A stretch of 64,000 nt of DNA, taken from positions 1 to 64,000 of the forward strand of contig WHUZ01000099.1 of NCBI GenBank assembly GCA_015179045.1. Direction: 5' to 3'. This document shows, piece after piece, positions 11,321 to 23,446 of the stretch. The notes below the pieces were generated by a model. It did no database searches. It saw only the letters and a list, made by a program, of their open reading frames with translations, and was not told where the DNA came from. The translations under genes were made by a program, and so were the position numbers. Origin of the DNA: Kalaharituber pfeilii. Taxonomy: Eukaryota > Ascomycota > Pezizomycetes > Pezizales > Pezizaceae. The first letter of the stretch is position 1. Every line of letters starts with the position of its first letter.

Positions 11321-12808
11321 TTATATACTGATATATACGCCGACACAGGAGGCATGTTACTGGATTATGCTATCCTCATAGGCAAATAATCTTAGGCCTA
11401 CATTTGATCCGAGGTGTTTGCGAAGCCTCGCACTGCGATTGGGAGGGGAGCCGCGGTAAATGGATTGCTGCCTGTACTTACAAGTAGACTGGTTCGCGTA
11501 CACTACACAGTACTGTATCCGCATGTTCCACCTCTAAGCTACTGGCACCAGACCCTCACATGCACCAGCCGCACTGCCACATCGACGAAAAGTAGTCTCA
11601 CAAAGTTAAGTTTCTGTTTGGTGGGAGACATTTTATCTTCCTTCATTGATCTGACTTAAAAACAGAAAAATTCTGGCCTACTTCGTTATGATAAAGCCGC
11701 TTCTTGCATGGCTGGGGGAGTATAAACACCAACACAGGATTAGAAGGCGTGTTCCTGGATTACCATAAAGTTTCGCTCAAGTGCGTGGTTGCAAGGACAG
11801 TGCAAGGGTCCGTCCGGCCTGCAGAAAATCCTTTCTCCACAGACCGCTCCAACTGTCGCGCTTGTGCGAAACTTTATGCTTGTAGCGAGTACACTATCCT
11901 TATAAGCCTCAATCTTGTGTCCACACTCGACTGAACATGGCGCTGTAGCCTCCGCACTGCCCCGGCTGCAAGGATGTACGGTAGCAGATATGAGGTTGCC
12001 GGGATTACTACAGTACATCAGGAAATGTCAACTCTGGAGGAGGAAGCACGGAGGGAGCTGGATTCCTCCCTGTAGTGACAAGTAGACCCGTTCTCGTATA
12101 GTATACAAGTACCTGTAGTTACGCTTGTGCCATTTCTATGCCAACATGTAGCAGCTGCGCTCTCCCCCACGACATCAACGAAAAGAAGCCTCACAAAGTC
12201 TCTGTTTGGTGCGGTTGCATATCCTTGTGCCGAAGCGCCCTACATGGAGAACAGGCCGGAACATACCGGTATATACATACTCTGTGCTTCCCCGAGGACA
12301 GGGAGGTACTTGAACTGGACAATGCGTGCATGACATCACTGGTGAGTTCTATACTGGCCTAGGAATGAATGGTTGCTATAATCCAGCTGCAGCCCCTACT
12401 TCGCAGAACTGTTTGCAATGGCACTGCCTTTCAGCCTTCTTCCAAGCCAACCACGTTTTAGCATCAGCCAAAACCGAGACGGTAGGCTGACTTGCTACTG
12501 CATACGGGCAAAGTGGGGTGAGGCGAAACAGAGGGTATCAATCTTGGTAACAAATATGCCAGGATGGCTAGCTGGCTGGTCCGCAGAGCACACTCTTCAC
12601 CGCATCAGCCTTTCTCATTATGAAAGCTTGAGGTTCAAAATAGTGCAAACGTTGTTAAGAAATTGCGGAAATCGCTTTCCACCAGTCGGCCTTTCTCTAG
12701 CCAACGGAGTTTCAAGATTCAATTCCCTCTTCGACTATAGCCAAAACACAAATATTCCCTGCACGTACCAGATTTCAGTTGACCTACACATCCAACTAGT
12801 CCAAAGCA
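11321..12808. other. Non-coding region upstream of HeLo-ANK gene 2
   Basis: Shared upstream region. It holds the short element at 11763-11889 and about 200 further bases that are also present in unit D and absent from A and C. No gene is supported. Confidence 0.55.
11763..11889. mobile_element. Short TA-flanked inverted-repeat element (unit B)
   Basis: Inverted ends carry CATAAAGTTTCGC and GCGAAACTTTATG. The right end finishes TAGCGAG next to TA; about 10 bases of the left end are missing compared with unit D. Units A and C show the uninterrupted sequence GATTACACTATC. Confidence 0.65.
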
Positions 12809-15800
12809 ATGTCAGATCCACTCTCGATAGTTGCCTCAGTTGCCGGTCTCGTCTCAATCTCAGCAAAGATTATAAGCATGCTGAAGAATCTCCATGATTG
12901 CGCAAAGCAGGCACCAGCATCCATCAGTCACCTAATGGGAGAAATGCAAGATATGAGCATCATCTTCTGCCAGGTTCAGGAGTTTATTCTTGGGACAACG
13001 AAGATTGCAAACCAAAGTAGATTAAAGTTGTTATCTATTCACCATCTTGTTGCAACTTTGAGTGGATGTGTTTTGATTGTTTCCAACTTGGAAAAGTACC
13101 TGAGTGAGATGGGGGTTAGTGATTCCAGCTCTATGCGGTCTCCAGCAAACAAAGCAACCCTTTTGTTTGAGAGGATTAAATGGGCACTGTGGAAGGAAGC
13201 GGAGGTTGCAGTCTTTATTGAGGACCTGGAGCGACACAAGATGAGTTTGAATTTGATGTTAGGAATTATTCAGTGGTAAGTTCACATCTATAGTATTAAT
13301 TCTATTATGTTTCCTTAGGAGTGAGGTGGGGGAGAGAGAGGGGGGGGGGGGGAGGTCACATAGATAACTAATCTCTTGTATAGTCATACCGGTGCAGAGG
13401 CTTCCGAAAAACTCGAGCAATTGCATGAAGTGGCTTTTCAGATATTGGAATCAAGCCATGCAATCTCGATCCAGTTACGAGAGCTCATCAGCCGTCAGGA
13501 CCCTGCAATAAATCAAGTCCAGTCCTCAGAATCCGATAATCAAGCCAAGGATGCAAGTACACTACCTCTAAAAGACGATAATAATGATGATGCTGCATTA
13601 TTCAGAATAGCGGCAACATCTCATAGCACATTCTCATTGCGATCCATACAATCAATGCGATCAGTGCCATCATTTATGGATGAACTCAAAAATTCGAGGC
13701 CTTACAGGCGAATCCAGAGGTGGGGTATAAGCGACGATTCTTACTCCACATTCTCTAGCAGTAGCTCCACCAGAGGTTGTACCTGGTCAATGCTTTCAGA
13801 CATGACCTTGGGTGATCTTGACTCAATTTCGGAGATCTCAGTGATTGTGCTACCTATTTGCTTATCTGATCTCTGGGACTCACAGCCGTACCAAGTTCCT
13901 CTTCATTCAGCTGCAGGTCGCTACAGATCACGCCGAAAATTGAAGTGGTCTTCTCGAGGGGGCATCCACTATGCCATTCGCCAGGGGAGTGAGAATGGTG
14001 TTCGAGCTATACTTGCTTTAGGAACAGATATAGAGGAGAGGGATTCAGAGGGCCGAACACCACTTGCTCATGCTGCATCTATAGGTCATGAGAGCATTTG
14101 CAAATTACTGATGGAGAGGGGAGCAAGCACAGAAGGGGTAATCCACATTGCCATCCATACGGGAAATGCGCATCTTATTCAAAATTTTCTTACTTTTGGA
14201 GCAGATATAGAGGAGAGGGATTCAGAGGGCCGAACACCACTTTCTCATGCTGCATCTATAGATCATGAGAGCATTTGCAAATTACTGTTGGAGAGGGGAG
14301 CAAGCACAGAAGGGGTAATCCACATTGCCATCCATAACGGAAATGCGAATTTTGTTCAAGATTTATTTGCTTTTGGGGCAGATATAGAAGAGAGGGATTC
14401 AGAGGGCCGAACACCACTTGCTTATGCTGCATCTATAGGTCATGAGAGTATTTGCAAACTACTGTTGGAGAGAGGAGCAAGTACAGAAGGGATAATCTAC
14501 ATTGCCATCCATGCGGGAAATGCGAATTTTGTTCAAGATTTACTTGCTTTTGGGGCAGATATAGAAGAGAGGGATTCAGAGGGCGGAACACCCATTGCTC
14601 ATGCGGTATTTCTACGTCATGAGAGCATTTGCAAGTTACTGTTGGAGAGAAGAGCAAGCACAGAAGGGGTAATCCATATTGCCATCCATAACAGAAATGC
14701 GAATTTTGTTCAAGTTTTACTTGCTTTTGGGGCAGATATAGAGGAGAGGGATTCAGAGGGCCGAACACCACTTTCTCATGCTGCATCTATAGGTCATGAG
14801 AGCATTTGCAAATTACTGTTGGAGAGAAGTGCAAGCACAGAAGGGGTAATCCACATTGCTATCCATAAGAGAAATGCGAATTTTGTTCAAGATTTACTTG
14901 CTTTTGGGGCAGATATAGAAGAGAGGGATTCAGAGGGCCGAACACCACTTTCTCATGCTGCATCTATAGGTCATGAGAGCATTTGCAAATTACTGTTGGA
15001 GAGAAGTGCAAGCACAGAAGGGGTAATCCACATTGCTATCCATAAGAGAAATGCGAATTTTGTTCAAGATTTACTTGCTTTTGGGGCAGATATAGAAGAG
15101 AGGGATTCAGAGGGCCGAACACCACTTGCTCATGCTGCATCTATGGGTCGTGAGAGCATTTGGAAATTACTGTTGGACAGGGGAGCAAGGATTGAAGAAA
15201 TAATCCACAGTGCTATTGATGGGGGAAATCAGAATATTGTTCAAGATTTACTTACATTTGGGGCAGATATAGAGGAGAAAGATTTGGAAGGCCGAACACC
15301 ACTTGCTCATGCTGCATCTATGGGTCATGAGAGCATTTGCAAATTACTGTTGGAGAGAGGAGCAAGGATTGAAAAAATAATCCACAGTGCTATTGATGGG
15401 GGAAATCAGAATATTGTTCAAGATTTACTTACATTTGGGGCAGATATAGAGGAGAAAGATTTGAAAGGCCGAACACCACTTGCTCATGCTGCATCTGTGG
15501 GTCATAGGAGCATTTGCAAATTACTGTTGGGGAGAGGAGCAAGGATTGAAGGAGTAATTCACCATGCTATTTTGAATAGTATGGACAATCTCATTCAATA
15601 TCTACTTGCTCGAGAAATTGATATAGATGAGAGGGATTCAAAAGGCCTAACACCACTCACTTACGCTGCATATAAGTGCCGTGAAGACATCTGCAAAGTA
15701 CTATTGAAGAGAGGTGCAAGTGAGAAAGCACTGGCAATAGCATCAACTACCCCTCCAATTGACCTAAGTGGCTGCCTCAATAAGGCAATGAGTAATGACT

Positions 15801-16285
15801 CCGAGACTATAGTACGATTGCTGATTACGATGGGTGCGGACATTGAGGAACGATGCCCAGCCAAGTTGAATATGACTCCTTTGCTCTGGGCACTACGCAG
15901 AGGCAAAACAGCAATTGCAAGACTGTTGATTGAGAAGGGGGCAAATCTTTTTGCACAAGATTGGGACCAACAGACAACAGTACATTATGCACTTTCTTGG
16001 AGCAATCCTGAGATGTTGACAGAAATCCTGGAACGAGGAGCATCAAAGGTCATCAATAAGAGTAACAGTGCAGGCCACACTCCACTCCACTTCAGCTATC
16101 ACTCTCTCTCTCTTACAAAGATATTGATTGAGCATGGTGCATCCCCAACCATCCAGAACAAGGATGGAGAAACTCCATATGATAGGGCACTGTTTTATGG
16201 TTATCGTGAAGCCGCAAAATATCTTTGGTCGCAACTTCCGCCTGAAGAGCAGGCCCGGAAAAGTCCTCCACCGGGATGGCACTGA
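12809..16285 (+). CDS. HeLo-like N-terminal domain + ankyrin repeat protein, gene 2 (longest)
   Basis: Exons 12809-13275 and 13384-16285, predicting 1122 residues. The N-terminus MSDPLSIVASVAGLVSISAK is the HeLo-like domain (residues 1 to about 155). The Ser/Thr-rich linker then carries GCTWSMLSDMTLGDLDSISE and ISVIVLPICLSDLWDSQPYQ. The ankyrin region starts near residue 340 and includes nine 59-residue units at residues 376-906, followed by more diverged ankyrins (TPLLWALRRGKTAIARLL, TPLHFSYHSLSLTKILIEHG) and the tail YLWSQLPPEEQAR. Units 5 and 6 are identical in protein. No NACHT or NB-ARC motif is seen between the N-terminal domain and the repeats. By family analogy HeLo-like domains act as signalling or membrane-targeting modules and the ankyrins as the sensor; this is inferred, not shown. 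The gene is intact. Confidence 0.88.
13276..13383 (+). other. Intron of HeLo-ANK gene 2 with G-rich tract
   Basis: GTAAGT donor, AACTAAT...GTATAG acceptor, and a purine tract (about 13326-13354) that includes a long G-run. It sits at the same place and phase as in the other three genes. Confidence 0.7.
14042..15634 (+). repeat. Nine 177-bp ankyrin repeat units (gene 2)
   Basis: Nine consecutive units with an exact 177-bp period. Units 5 and 6 (from 14750 to 15103) are nearly identical at base level. Units 7-9 belong to a second sub-type (GARIEEIIHSAIDGGNQNIV) that is also seen in genes 1 and 4. Confidence 0.92.
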
Positions 16286-18216
16286 TTATTCTCTAATACG
16301 GTCCCGGAGGATTGTTTTTTTGTTTTGTTTTTTGTTTTTTTTTATTTTCATCCTTGCTGCCTATTTTCCTAGTTCTTCATATTATGTGACCATCATGTAT
16401 CTCTTTTTTCTTTTCTGCTCTTTTCATAGTGTGTTTTTTTTTTGTCGTGTTTCTTTTCGAATACTCTTTGTAGTAGTACTGTATATATGGACGGGATTGG
16501 TTCCCCGGCTAGCAACATTAATGTACCAATAGCATTTTCCTCAAGGGCCAGGGCAGCCTCATGTGCTTTTGGGAGCAGAATAAAGGGAACGGCTTTACTA
16601 TAACACACTACCGGGTCTTGACAAGAGCTCATAGCCCAAAAAGCGTTGCGTGCGTGTGTGCGTGCGTGCATGCGTGCGGTGACCTCGACGGGAAACCCGC
16701 TGAACAAGCACGTATAATACGGAGTTAGTAGTATGTAGTCTCATGCCATGACTCTCTGGCTGCTAACGAGCGCAGCGAGGAGTAGTATGAACAATTGCCT
16801 ATACCCACAGAATTTTGTTACAATGCCGCCAGCAAGTGCACCCCGATGTTTTTTTTGTTTTTTTGTTTGCTTGTTTGTTTTTGCGCAGTCACAAAACTTC
16901 TTGCTCTGGAATTCATCCCCAGCTCAACCCAGCTTTCCTCCGCCGACCATATTTATAAATCTGGTCCTGTCTGAAGCCACCCACTTCCCCCCCCGCCCCC
17001 TGTGACCACCTGCAAGTTTAAGCTCCAATGTATCCACCAATTGAAAAAATGCCACTGATATCAAACTTCAAAGAGTACTGCATAAATAATTGATATGCTG
17101 CCAGACAATAAAATACAACAAAATCACAACAAACTAAGGACTATAAATTTTGTATTATACGAGGAGCCGTTGAAGTAGGCATTGGAGAGGCTGCTGTAGA
17201 AGCTGCTGAAGGGGATGCTGGAGGGGCGGTGTGTCTGAGGTGGTGGAGGGGGGTGCGATTGAGAAGTGGTGGGGGTTGAGTGTGATGAACGGGTCCGGGT
17301 CAGGTCAAGGTACAAGATCTGGGTACGGGGTGGGCGGCGGGCGCCGAGGCGATTTCACAGTGGAGGCAGAGGCGGTCGGAACTATGTGATATCGAGAGGT
17401 AGATGTATTAAAAGCTAAATACACAACTTGGGTAGGAAACAAGTTGTTGCGTGGAGAAGCAAGAGGGAGGAGGGAGGAGGGCCTCTTTATAGAAAACCCT
17501 CGGTGGGAAATCCAGGCAAACAATCAAACAAGCAAACAAGCAAACAAACGAAGTACATGGAAAACCGAGAAGCGACTAGAAGTACATGGAAAACAAAGGA
17601 AACGACAGGAAGTACATGGATGGCCAGGGAAATGACTGGAAACGGGTAGAAGCGTCAGGAATACCCGGGAATATCATAAGCTCGGCGATACCTGTTTCCA
17701 GCAGATTCTACGGCTTTCCGGCAGGTTCTATAGCTTCCGGCAGGTTCTACGGCTTTCCGGCGGGTTCTGCGGCTTTCCGGCGGGTTCTGGGGATCCGGGT
17801 TCTTCTAGCAGGTTCTGGCAGGTTCTTCGGGTTCGGGCTGTTAAGCGATGACCGGGATGCTGGCGGCCATGTCGCTTAAGCGTGCTCACAGGTGCAGGGA
17901 TATATATCGGAGTGCTAGAAGGAGTGCGGCGAATTGCAAGGGTGTCAGGGTCAGCTGCACGTGTACGAGTACTGGCGAGTCGTATGTTGGTTGCCAGTAG
18001 CATATAGGACCGGAGCTGGAGGGTCTTGGGCGAGGGGTCCGGGTTGGATTGTTACATTGAGGAACGCTGTTGCGGCTGCTAGGAGGGGTGCAATTGAGAG
18101 GTGATGATGGTAGGGGGGAGGTTCAAGAGGCGGTGGAGTTGCTAACTTTTGGAACTAGTCTATAGATCGGTACTGGCGGAGGGGGGAGTCGACTTCTGTG
18201 TACTGACCTATGCCTT
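16286..18216. other. Region between units B and C
   Basis: The first 400 bases are the shared 3' flank of the ankyrin gene, then unique sequence. It holds T-rich runs, a block of AAGTACATGGAAAAC-like repeats (about 17550-17630) and a block of roughly 20-bp GGTTCTACGGCTTTCCGGC repeats (about 17700-17830). No gene is supported. Confidence 0.5.
17700..17830. repeat. Tandem repeat of about 20-bp units
   Basis: Six or so imperfect copies of a unit reading GGTTCTACGGCTTTCCGGC, with variants such as GGTTCTATAGCTTCCGGC. Confidence 0.7.
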
Positions 18217-18488
18217 GGTCGACGTAGAATGCTAGTGATGGGGTAACAAGAAGCTCTGCGGAGAGGTATAGAATCTTGGGCTCCATTTCGATTCCGAATT
18301 CCAGGCTGGCGAGGAGGGCTGTCCAGCATTTTAAGATGGATGATAACGCCCCGGCTCCGGCGATGATCATTTGGGAATTAAGTTTTTCAATTTTTGCTTC
18401 CTTTTTTTTTTTTTTTGGGTTGATATGTACGGGTGTTCATGCACCCGCGCTAGTGGTCTTCTAGGCTCTGGGGAAACGATATAAATGT

Positions 18489-19014
18489 GCCGGGCGATTC
18501 GTAACAAACGTTCCGTTCCAGTCACCACTGGTCCGGTAGCACTACGGTTCATGACTGGCCCGGAAACTAATATCATAGAACAGATTAGTCGCTAAATAAA
18601 AAAGGTTGCAACATTATGACACTTGAAATTTTTATGCAACTCTTCGGAGTATTTGCTTATTTACATGTTTATTTACTCATATACTTTGGCAGTTACCGTA
18701 CATGCTTTTGATAATTTTGATCCTTCTTTTATACATCTGCATTTTAGTATAATTCTCCACAATTTGCTATAGAGGAGTATTTCACTGGAATGAAATTTCG
18801 CTGAAGAGGGTTCCGCATTCTTACCGGCAGTTTGGTTGTGTTCGAAGTTGACTGTAGAGTACGCGTGTCGTGGGCGTGTAGGTAATGTAGTGCATAGTGC
18901 TTTGTACTCGAGTACAGAGAAAAAAATTACGAACCGTGGTGCTACTGAGTAGCCCGGACCAGTGGTGACTGGCCTGGGCCAGTGGTGACTGAATCACAGT
19001 TACGAAGGGCCGGC
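18489..19014 (+). mobile_element. 540-bp inverted-repeat element, copy 3
   Basis: Same ends as copies 1 and 2. It shares the TACCGTA insertion (18694-18700) with copy 1 and has a private TACTCGAGTA at 18905-18914, where copies 1 and 2 read a single TA. Confidence 0.75.
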
Positions 19015-20187
19015 TTATATACGCCGACATAGGAGGCATGTTACTGGATTATGCTATCCTCATAGGCAAATAATCTTAGGCCTACATTTGATCCGAGGTG
19101 TCGGCGAAGCCCTTGCACTGGAATTGGGAGGGGAGCCGCGGTAAATGGATTGCTGCCTGTACTTACAAGTAGACAGGTTCGCGTACTAGTACTCGAGTAC
19201 ACTACACAGTACTGTGTCCGCATGTTCCACCTCTAAGCTATTGGTACCAGACCGTCACATGCACCAGCGGCACTGCCACATCATCAACGAAAAGTAGTCT
19301 CACACAGTTTCTGTTTGGTGGGAGACATTTTATCTCGGATCTGACTTAAAAGCAGAAAAATTCTGACCTACTTCGTTATGATAAAGCCGCTTCTTGCATG
19401 GCTGGAGGGAGTATAAACACCAACACAGAATTAGAAGGTGTGTTCCTGGATTACACTATCCTCATGAGCCTTGAATCTTTGTTCTCGTACAATACACAAG
19501 TATCTGCAGTTACGCTTGTGCCACCTCTAAACCAACATGTAGCAGCTGCGCTCTCCCCCACGACATCTTCATCGAAAAGAAGCCTCACAAAGTTTCTGTT
19601 TGGTGTGGTTGCATATCCTTGTGCCGAAGCGCCCTACATGGAGAACGGGCCGGAATATACCCGTATATACATACTCTGTGCTTCCCCGAGGACAGGGAGT
19701 TACTCGAACTGGACAATGCGTGCATGACATCACTAGTGAGTTCTACACTTGCCTATGAAGAATGAATGGTTGCTATTCCAGCTGCAGCCCCCACTTCGCA
19801 GAACTGTTTGCAATGGCACTGCTTCTTCCAAGCCAACCACGTTTTAGCATCAGCCAAAACCGAGACAGTAGGCTGACTTGCTACTGCATGCGGGCAAAGT
19901 GGGGTGGGCGAAACAGCGGGTATCAATCTTGGTAACAAATATGCCAGGATGGCTAGCTGGCTGGTCCGCAGAGCACACTCTTCACCGCATCAGCCTTTCT
20001 CCTTATGAAAGCTTGAGGTTCAAAATAGTGCAAACGTTGTTAAGAAATCGCGGAAATCGCTTTACACCAGTCGGCCTTTCTCTAGCCAACGGAGTTTCAA
20101 TATAATTCCCTCTGCGACTATAGCCAAATCACATTCCCTGCACGTACCAGATTTCAGTTGACCTACACATTCAACTAGTCCAAAGCA
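19015..20187. other. Non-coding region upstream of HeLo-ANK gene 3
   Basis: Shared upstream region. It carries a private insertion, TACTAGTACTCGAGTA (19184-19199), where A and B read TA. No gene is supported. Confidence 0.55.
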
Positions 20188-22651
20188 ATGTCAGATCCAC
20201 TCTCAATAGTTGCTTCAGTTGCCGGTCTCATCTCAATCTCAGCAAAAATCATAAGCATGCTGAAGAATCTCCATGATTGTGCAAAGCAGGCACCAGCATC
20301 CATCAGTCGCCTAATGGAAGAAATGCAAGATATGAATGTCATCTTCTGCCAGGTTCAGTTATTTATTGCTGGGACAACTAAGGTTGCAAACCAAAGCAGG
20401 TTAAAGATGCTGTCCATTCACCATCTTATTGCGACTCTGAGTGGATGTGTTTTGATTGCTTCCAACTTGGAAAAGTACCTGAGTGAGATGGGGGTTAGTG
20501 ATCCCGGCTCCATGCAGTCTCCAGCAACCAAAGCAAGCCTTTTGTTTGAGAGGATTAAATGGGCACTGTGGAAGGAAGCGGAGGTTGCAATCTTTATTGA
20601 GGACCTGGAACGACACAAGTTGAGTTTGAATTTGATGTTAGGAATTATTCAGTGGTAAGTTCAGATCTACAGCATTAATTCTATCATGTTTCCTTGGGAG
20701 CGGGGTGGGGGGTAGGGGGCGTACACAGATAACTGATCTCTTGTATAGTCATACCGGTGCCGAGGCTTCCGAAAAACTCGAGCAATTGCATGAAGTAGTT
20801 TTTCAGATATTGGAATCAAACCATGCAATCTCGATCCAGTTACGAGAGCTCATCAACCGTCAGGACCCTGAAATAAATGAAATCCAGTCCTTAGAATCCG
20901 ATAATCAAACCAAGGATGCAAACACACTACCTCTAAAAGATGATGATAATGATGATGCTGCATCATTTAGAACAGCGGCAACATCTCATAGCACATTCTC
21001 ATTGCGATCCATACAATCAATGCGATCAATGCGATCAATGCGATCAATGCGATCAATGCGATCAATGCGATCAATGCGATCAATGCGATCAATGCCATCA
21101 TTTATGGATGAACTCAAAAATTCAAGGCCTTACAGGCGAATCCAGAGGTGGGGTATAAGTGACGATTCTTACTCCACATCCTCTAGCAGTAGCTCCACCA
21201 GAGGTTGTACCTGGTCAATGCTTTCAGACATGACCTTAGGTGATCTTAACTCAATTTCGGAGATCTCAGTAATAATGCTACCTATTTGCTTATCTGATAT
21301 CTGGGACTCACAGCCATACCAAGTTCCTCCTCACTCAGCTGCAGGTCGCTACAGATCACGCCGAAACTTGAAATGGTCTTCTCGAGGGGGCATCCACTAT
21401 GCTATTCGCCAGGGAAGTGAGAATGGTGTTCGAACTCTACTAGTTATAGGAACAGATATAGAGGAGAAGGATTCAGAAGGCCAAACACCACTCACTCATG
21501 CTGCATATATAGGTCATGAGGGCATTTGCAAATTGCTGTTGGAGAGAGGAGCAAGCACAGAAGGGGTAATCTACATTGCCATTCAGCAGGGAAATAAGAA
21601 TATTGTTCAAGATTTACTTGCTTTTGGGGCAGATATAGAGGAGAGGGATTCAGAGGGCCGAACACCACTCACTCATGCTGCATCTATGGGTTATGAGAGT
21701 ATTTGCAAATTACTGTTGGAGAGAAGAGCAAGTACAGAAGGGGTAATCCACATTGCCATCCATGACGGAAATGCGAATTTTGTTCAAGATTTGCTTGCTT
21801 TTGGGGCAGATATAGAGGAGAGGGATTCAGAGGGCCGAACACCACTTGCTCATGCTGCATCTATGGGTCATGAGAGCATTTGCAAATTACTGTCGGAGAG
21901 GGGAGCAAGTGTGGAAGAGATAATTCACAGTGCCATTCACAAGCAAAATAAGAAAGTCATTCAAACTCTGCTTGCTTCAGGAATGGATATTGACAAGAGG
22001 GATTCAAATGGCCTAACACCACTAGCTTATGCTGCATATAAATGCCGTGAAGGCATCTGCAAATTATTATTGGAGAGAGGTGCAAGTGAGGAAGCAATAG
22101 CTTCAACTACCCCTCCAATTGACCTAACTGGCTGCATTGATACGGTACTAAGTATTAAATCCGAGACTATAGTACGATTGCTGATCATGATGGGTGCGGA
22201 TGTTGAGGAACGATGCCCAACCCATTACAATATGACTCCTTTGCTCTGGGCACTATACAGAGGCAAAACAGCAATTGCAAAACTGTTGATTGAGAAGGGG
22301 GCAGATCTTCTTGCACATGATAGGGACCAATGGACAACAGTACATTGTGCAGTTTTTGGGAGAAATCCTGAGATGTTGACAGAAATCCTGAAACGAGGAG
22401 CATCGAAGGTCATCAATATACGTACCAGCACAGGCAACACTCCACTCCACCTCAGCTATCGCTCTCTCTCACTTGCAAAGATATTGATTGAGCATGGTGC
22501 ATCCTCAACCATCCAGAACAAGGTTGGACAAACTCCATATGATATGGCACTGTATGAGCGTTCTCCCAAAGTGGCGGTATATCTTTGGTCACAACTTCCA
22601 CCTGAAGCGCGGGCCCGGAAAAAACCTCCACCAGCGGAATGGTGCAAATGA
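20188..22651 (+). CDS. HeLo-like N-terminal domain + ankyrin repeat protein, gene 3
   Basis: Exons 20188-20654 and 20749-22651, predicting 789 residues. The N-terminal domain is almost identical to the first two thirds of that of gene 4 (RLMEEMQDMNVIFCQVQLFI). The linker has an expanded Arg-Ser-Met tripeptide run encoded by a 9-bp microsatellite. The ankyrin region includes only three 59-residue units (residues 397-573), the fewest in the family, followed by the same diverged C-terminal ankyrins and YLWSQLPPEARARK tail. The gene is intact, with the same intron position and phase as its paralogues. Its role is inferred as for gene 2. Confidence 0.87.
20655..20748 (+). other. Intron of HeLo-ANK gene 3
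   Basis: GTAAGT donor and GTATAG acceptor, with a slightly changed branch site (AACTGAT). It is shorter than the introns of the other copies because the G-rich tract is reduced. Confidence 0.7.
21022..21093 (+). repeat. In-frame 9-bp microsatellite
   Basis: Eight tandem GCGATCAAT units encode repeated Arg-Ser-Met in the linker of gene 3. Gene 2 has a single equivalent unit; genes 1 and 4 have a different sequence here. The period keeps the frame. Confidence 0.92.
21470..22000 (+). repeat. Three 177-bp ankyrin repeat units (gene 3)
   Basis: Three units of exactly 177 bp, with the same 59-residue pattern as in the other genes. Confidence 0.9.
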
Positions 22652-23446
22652 TTCTCTAATACGGTCCCGGAGGATTGTTTTTTTGTCTTGTTTTTGTTTT
22701 TTTTATTTTCATCCTTGCTGCCTATTTTCCTAGTTCTTTGATACTATGTGACCATCATGTATCTCTTTTTTCTTTTCTGTTCCTTTCATAGTATGCTCAT
22801 TTTTGTCCCGCTTTCCTACGAAACAATTGTGTAGCTACATCTAAATATGGTCAGGATCGGTTTTCCCAACTAGCAAACATTAATGAACAAATCGCATTTT
22901 CCGGAAGCGGGGCAGGGCAGCATACTGAACTATAGCACATCCTACAAGACCTCATATCCCCCCCAAACGGCATTTCCTGCCTACGTGCGGGGACTCCGAC
23001 GGGACACCCCGCTGCCGCAAAACGCACGAAATTGATATCCAATACGCCCGTTACCCAACATATATCTACCGAGTCAAGTAGTTTTCAATTTGCAAAAACG
23101 GACCCGGGGAATTTCCAGCGGGCCACCCGGGAAATTTTGAAAACAGACGTAAAACGGGCATTGTTCATTATCATCGGAATCATGATGGCGTTAGATACAA
23201 CATGATTTATTTGGCATGGACAGGAGTGGACGTTTTGAATAAATGACAATTATTGCGATGTGAAAAATGGCCACAGGTCATGATAGATTGGTTGTTTTCT
23301 ATCCTCAACCACAGCTCCTCCATATGCACAGCATCCCCCCAAAAAATATTTTAAATTTCTCCAATATATAATGCATCAATCCCCACCCCCCTCCCCACCC
23401 TCGCCCCCGTCCACCCCCATGGCAATAAAAGCCGCTTCGACTCATT
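22652..23446. other. Convergent intergenic region, HeLo-ANK 3 / shr3 C
   Basis: Equivalent of 4662-5451, with a T-rich run after the stop codon. No gene is supported. Confidence 0.55.

Larger units (their letters stand above)
10779..16700. repeat. Segmental duplication unit B
   Basis: Contains the 540-bp element, the upstream region and HeLo-ANK gene 2. It lacks the shr3 copy found in A, C and D; similarity fades by about 16700. A TGCG-type microsatellite expansion is present at about 16643-16680. Confidence 0.8.

Noticed and set aside
14042..15634. Regular direct repeats that could be mistaken for a CRISPR or satellite array
   Set aside because: The 177-bp period keeps an open ankyrin reading frame, there are no spacers, and the host is a fungus.
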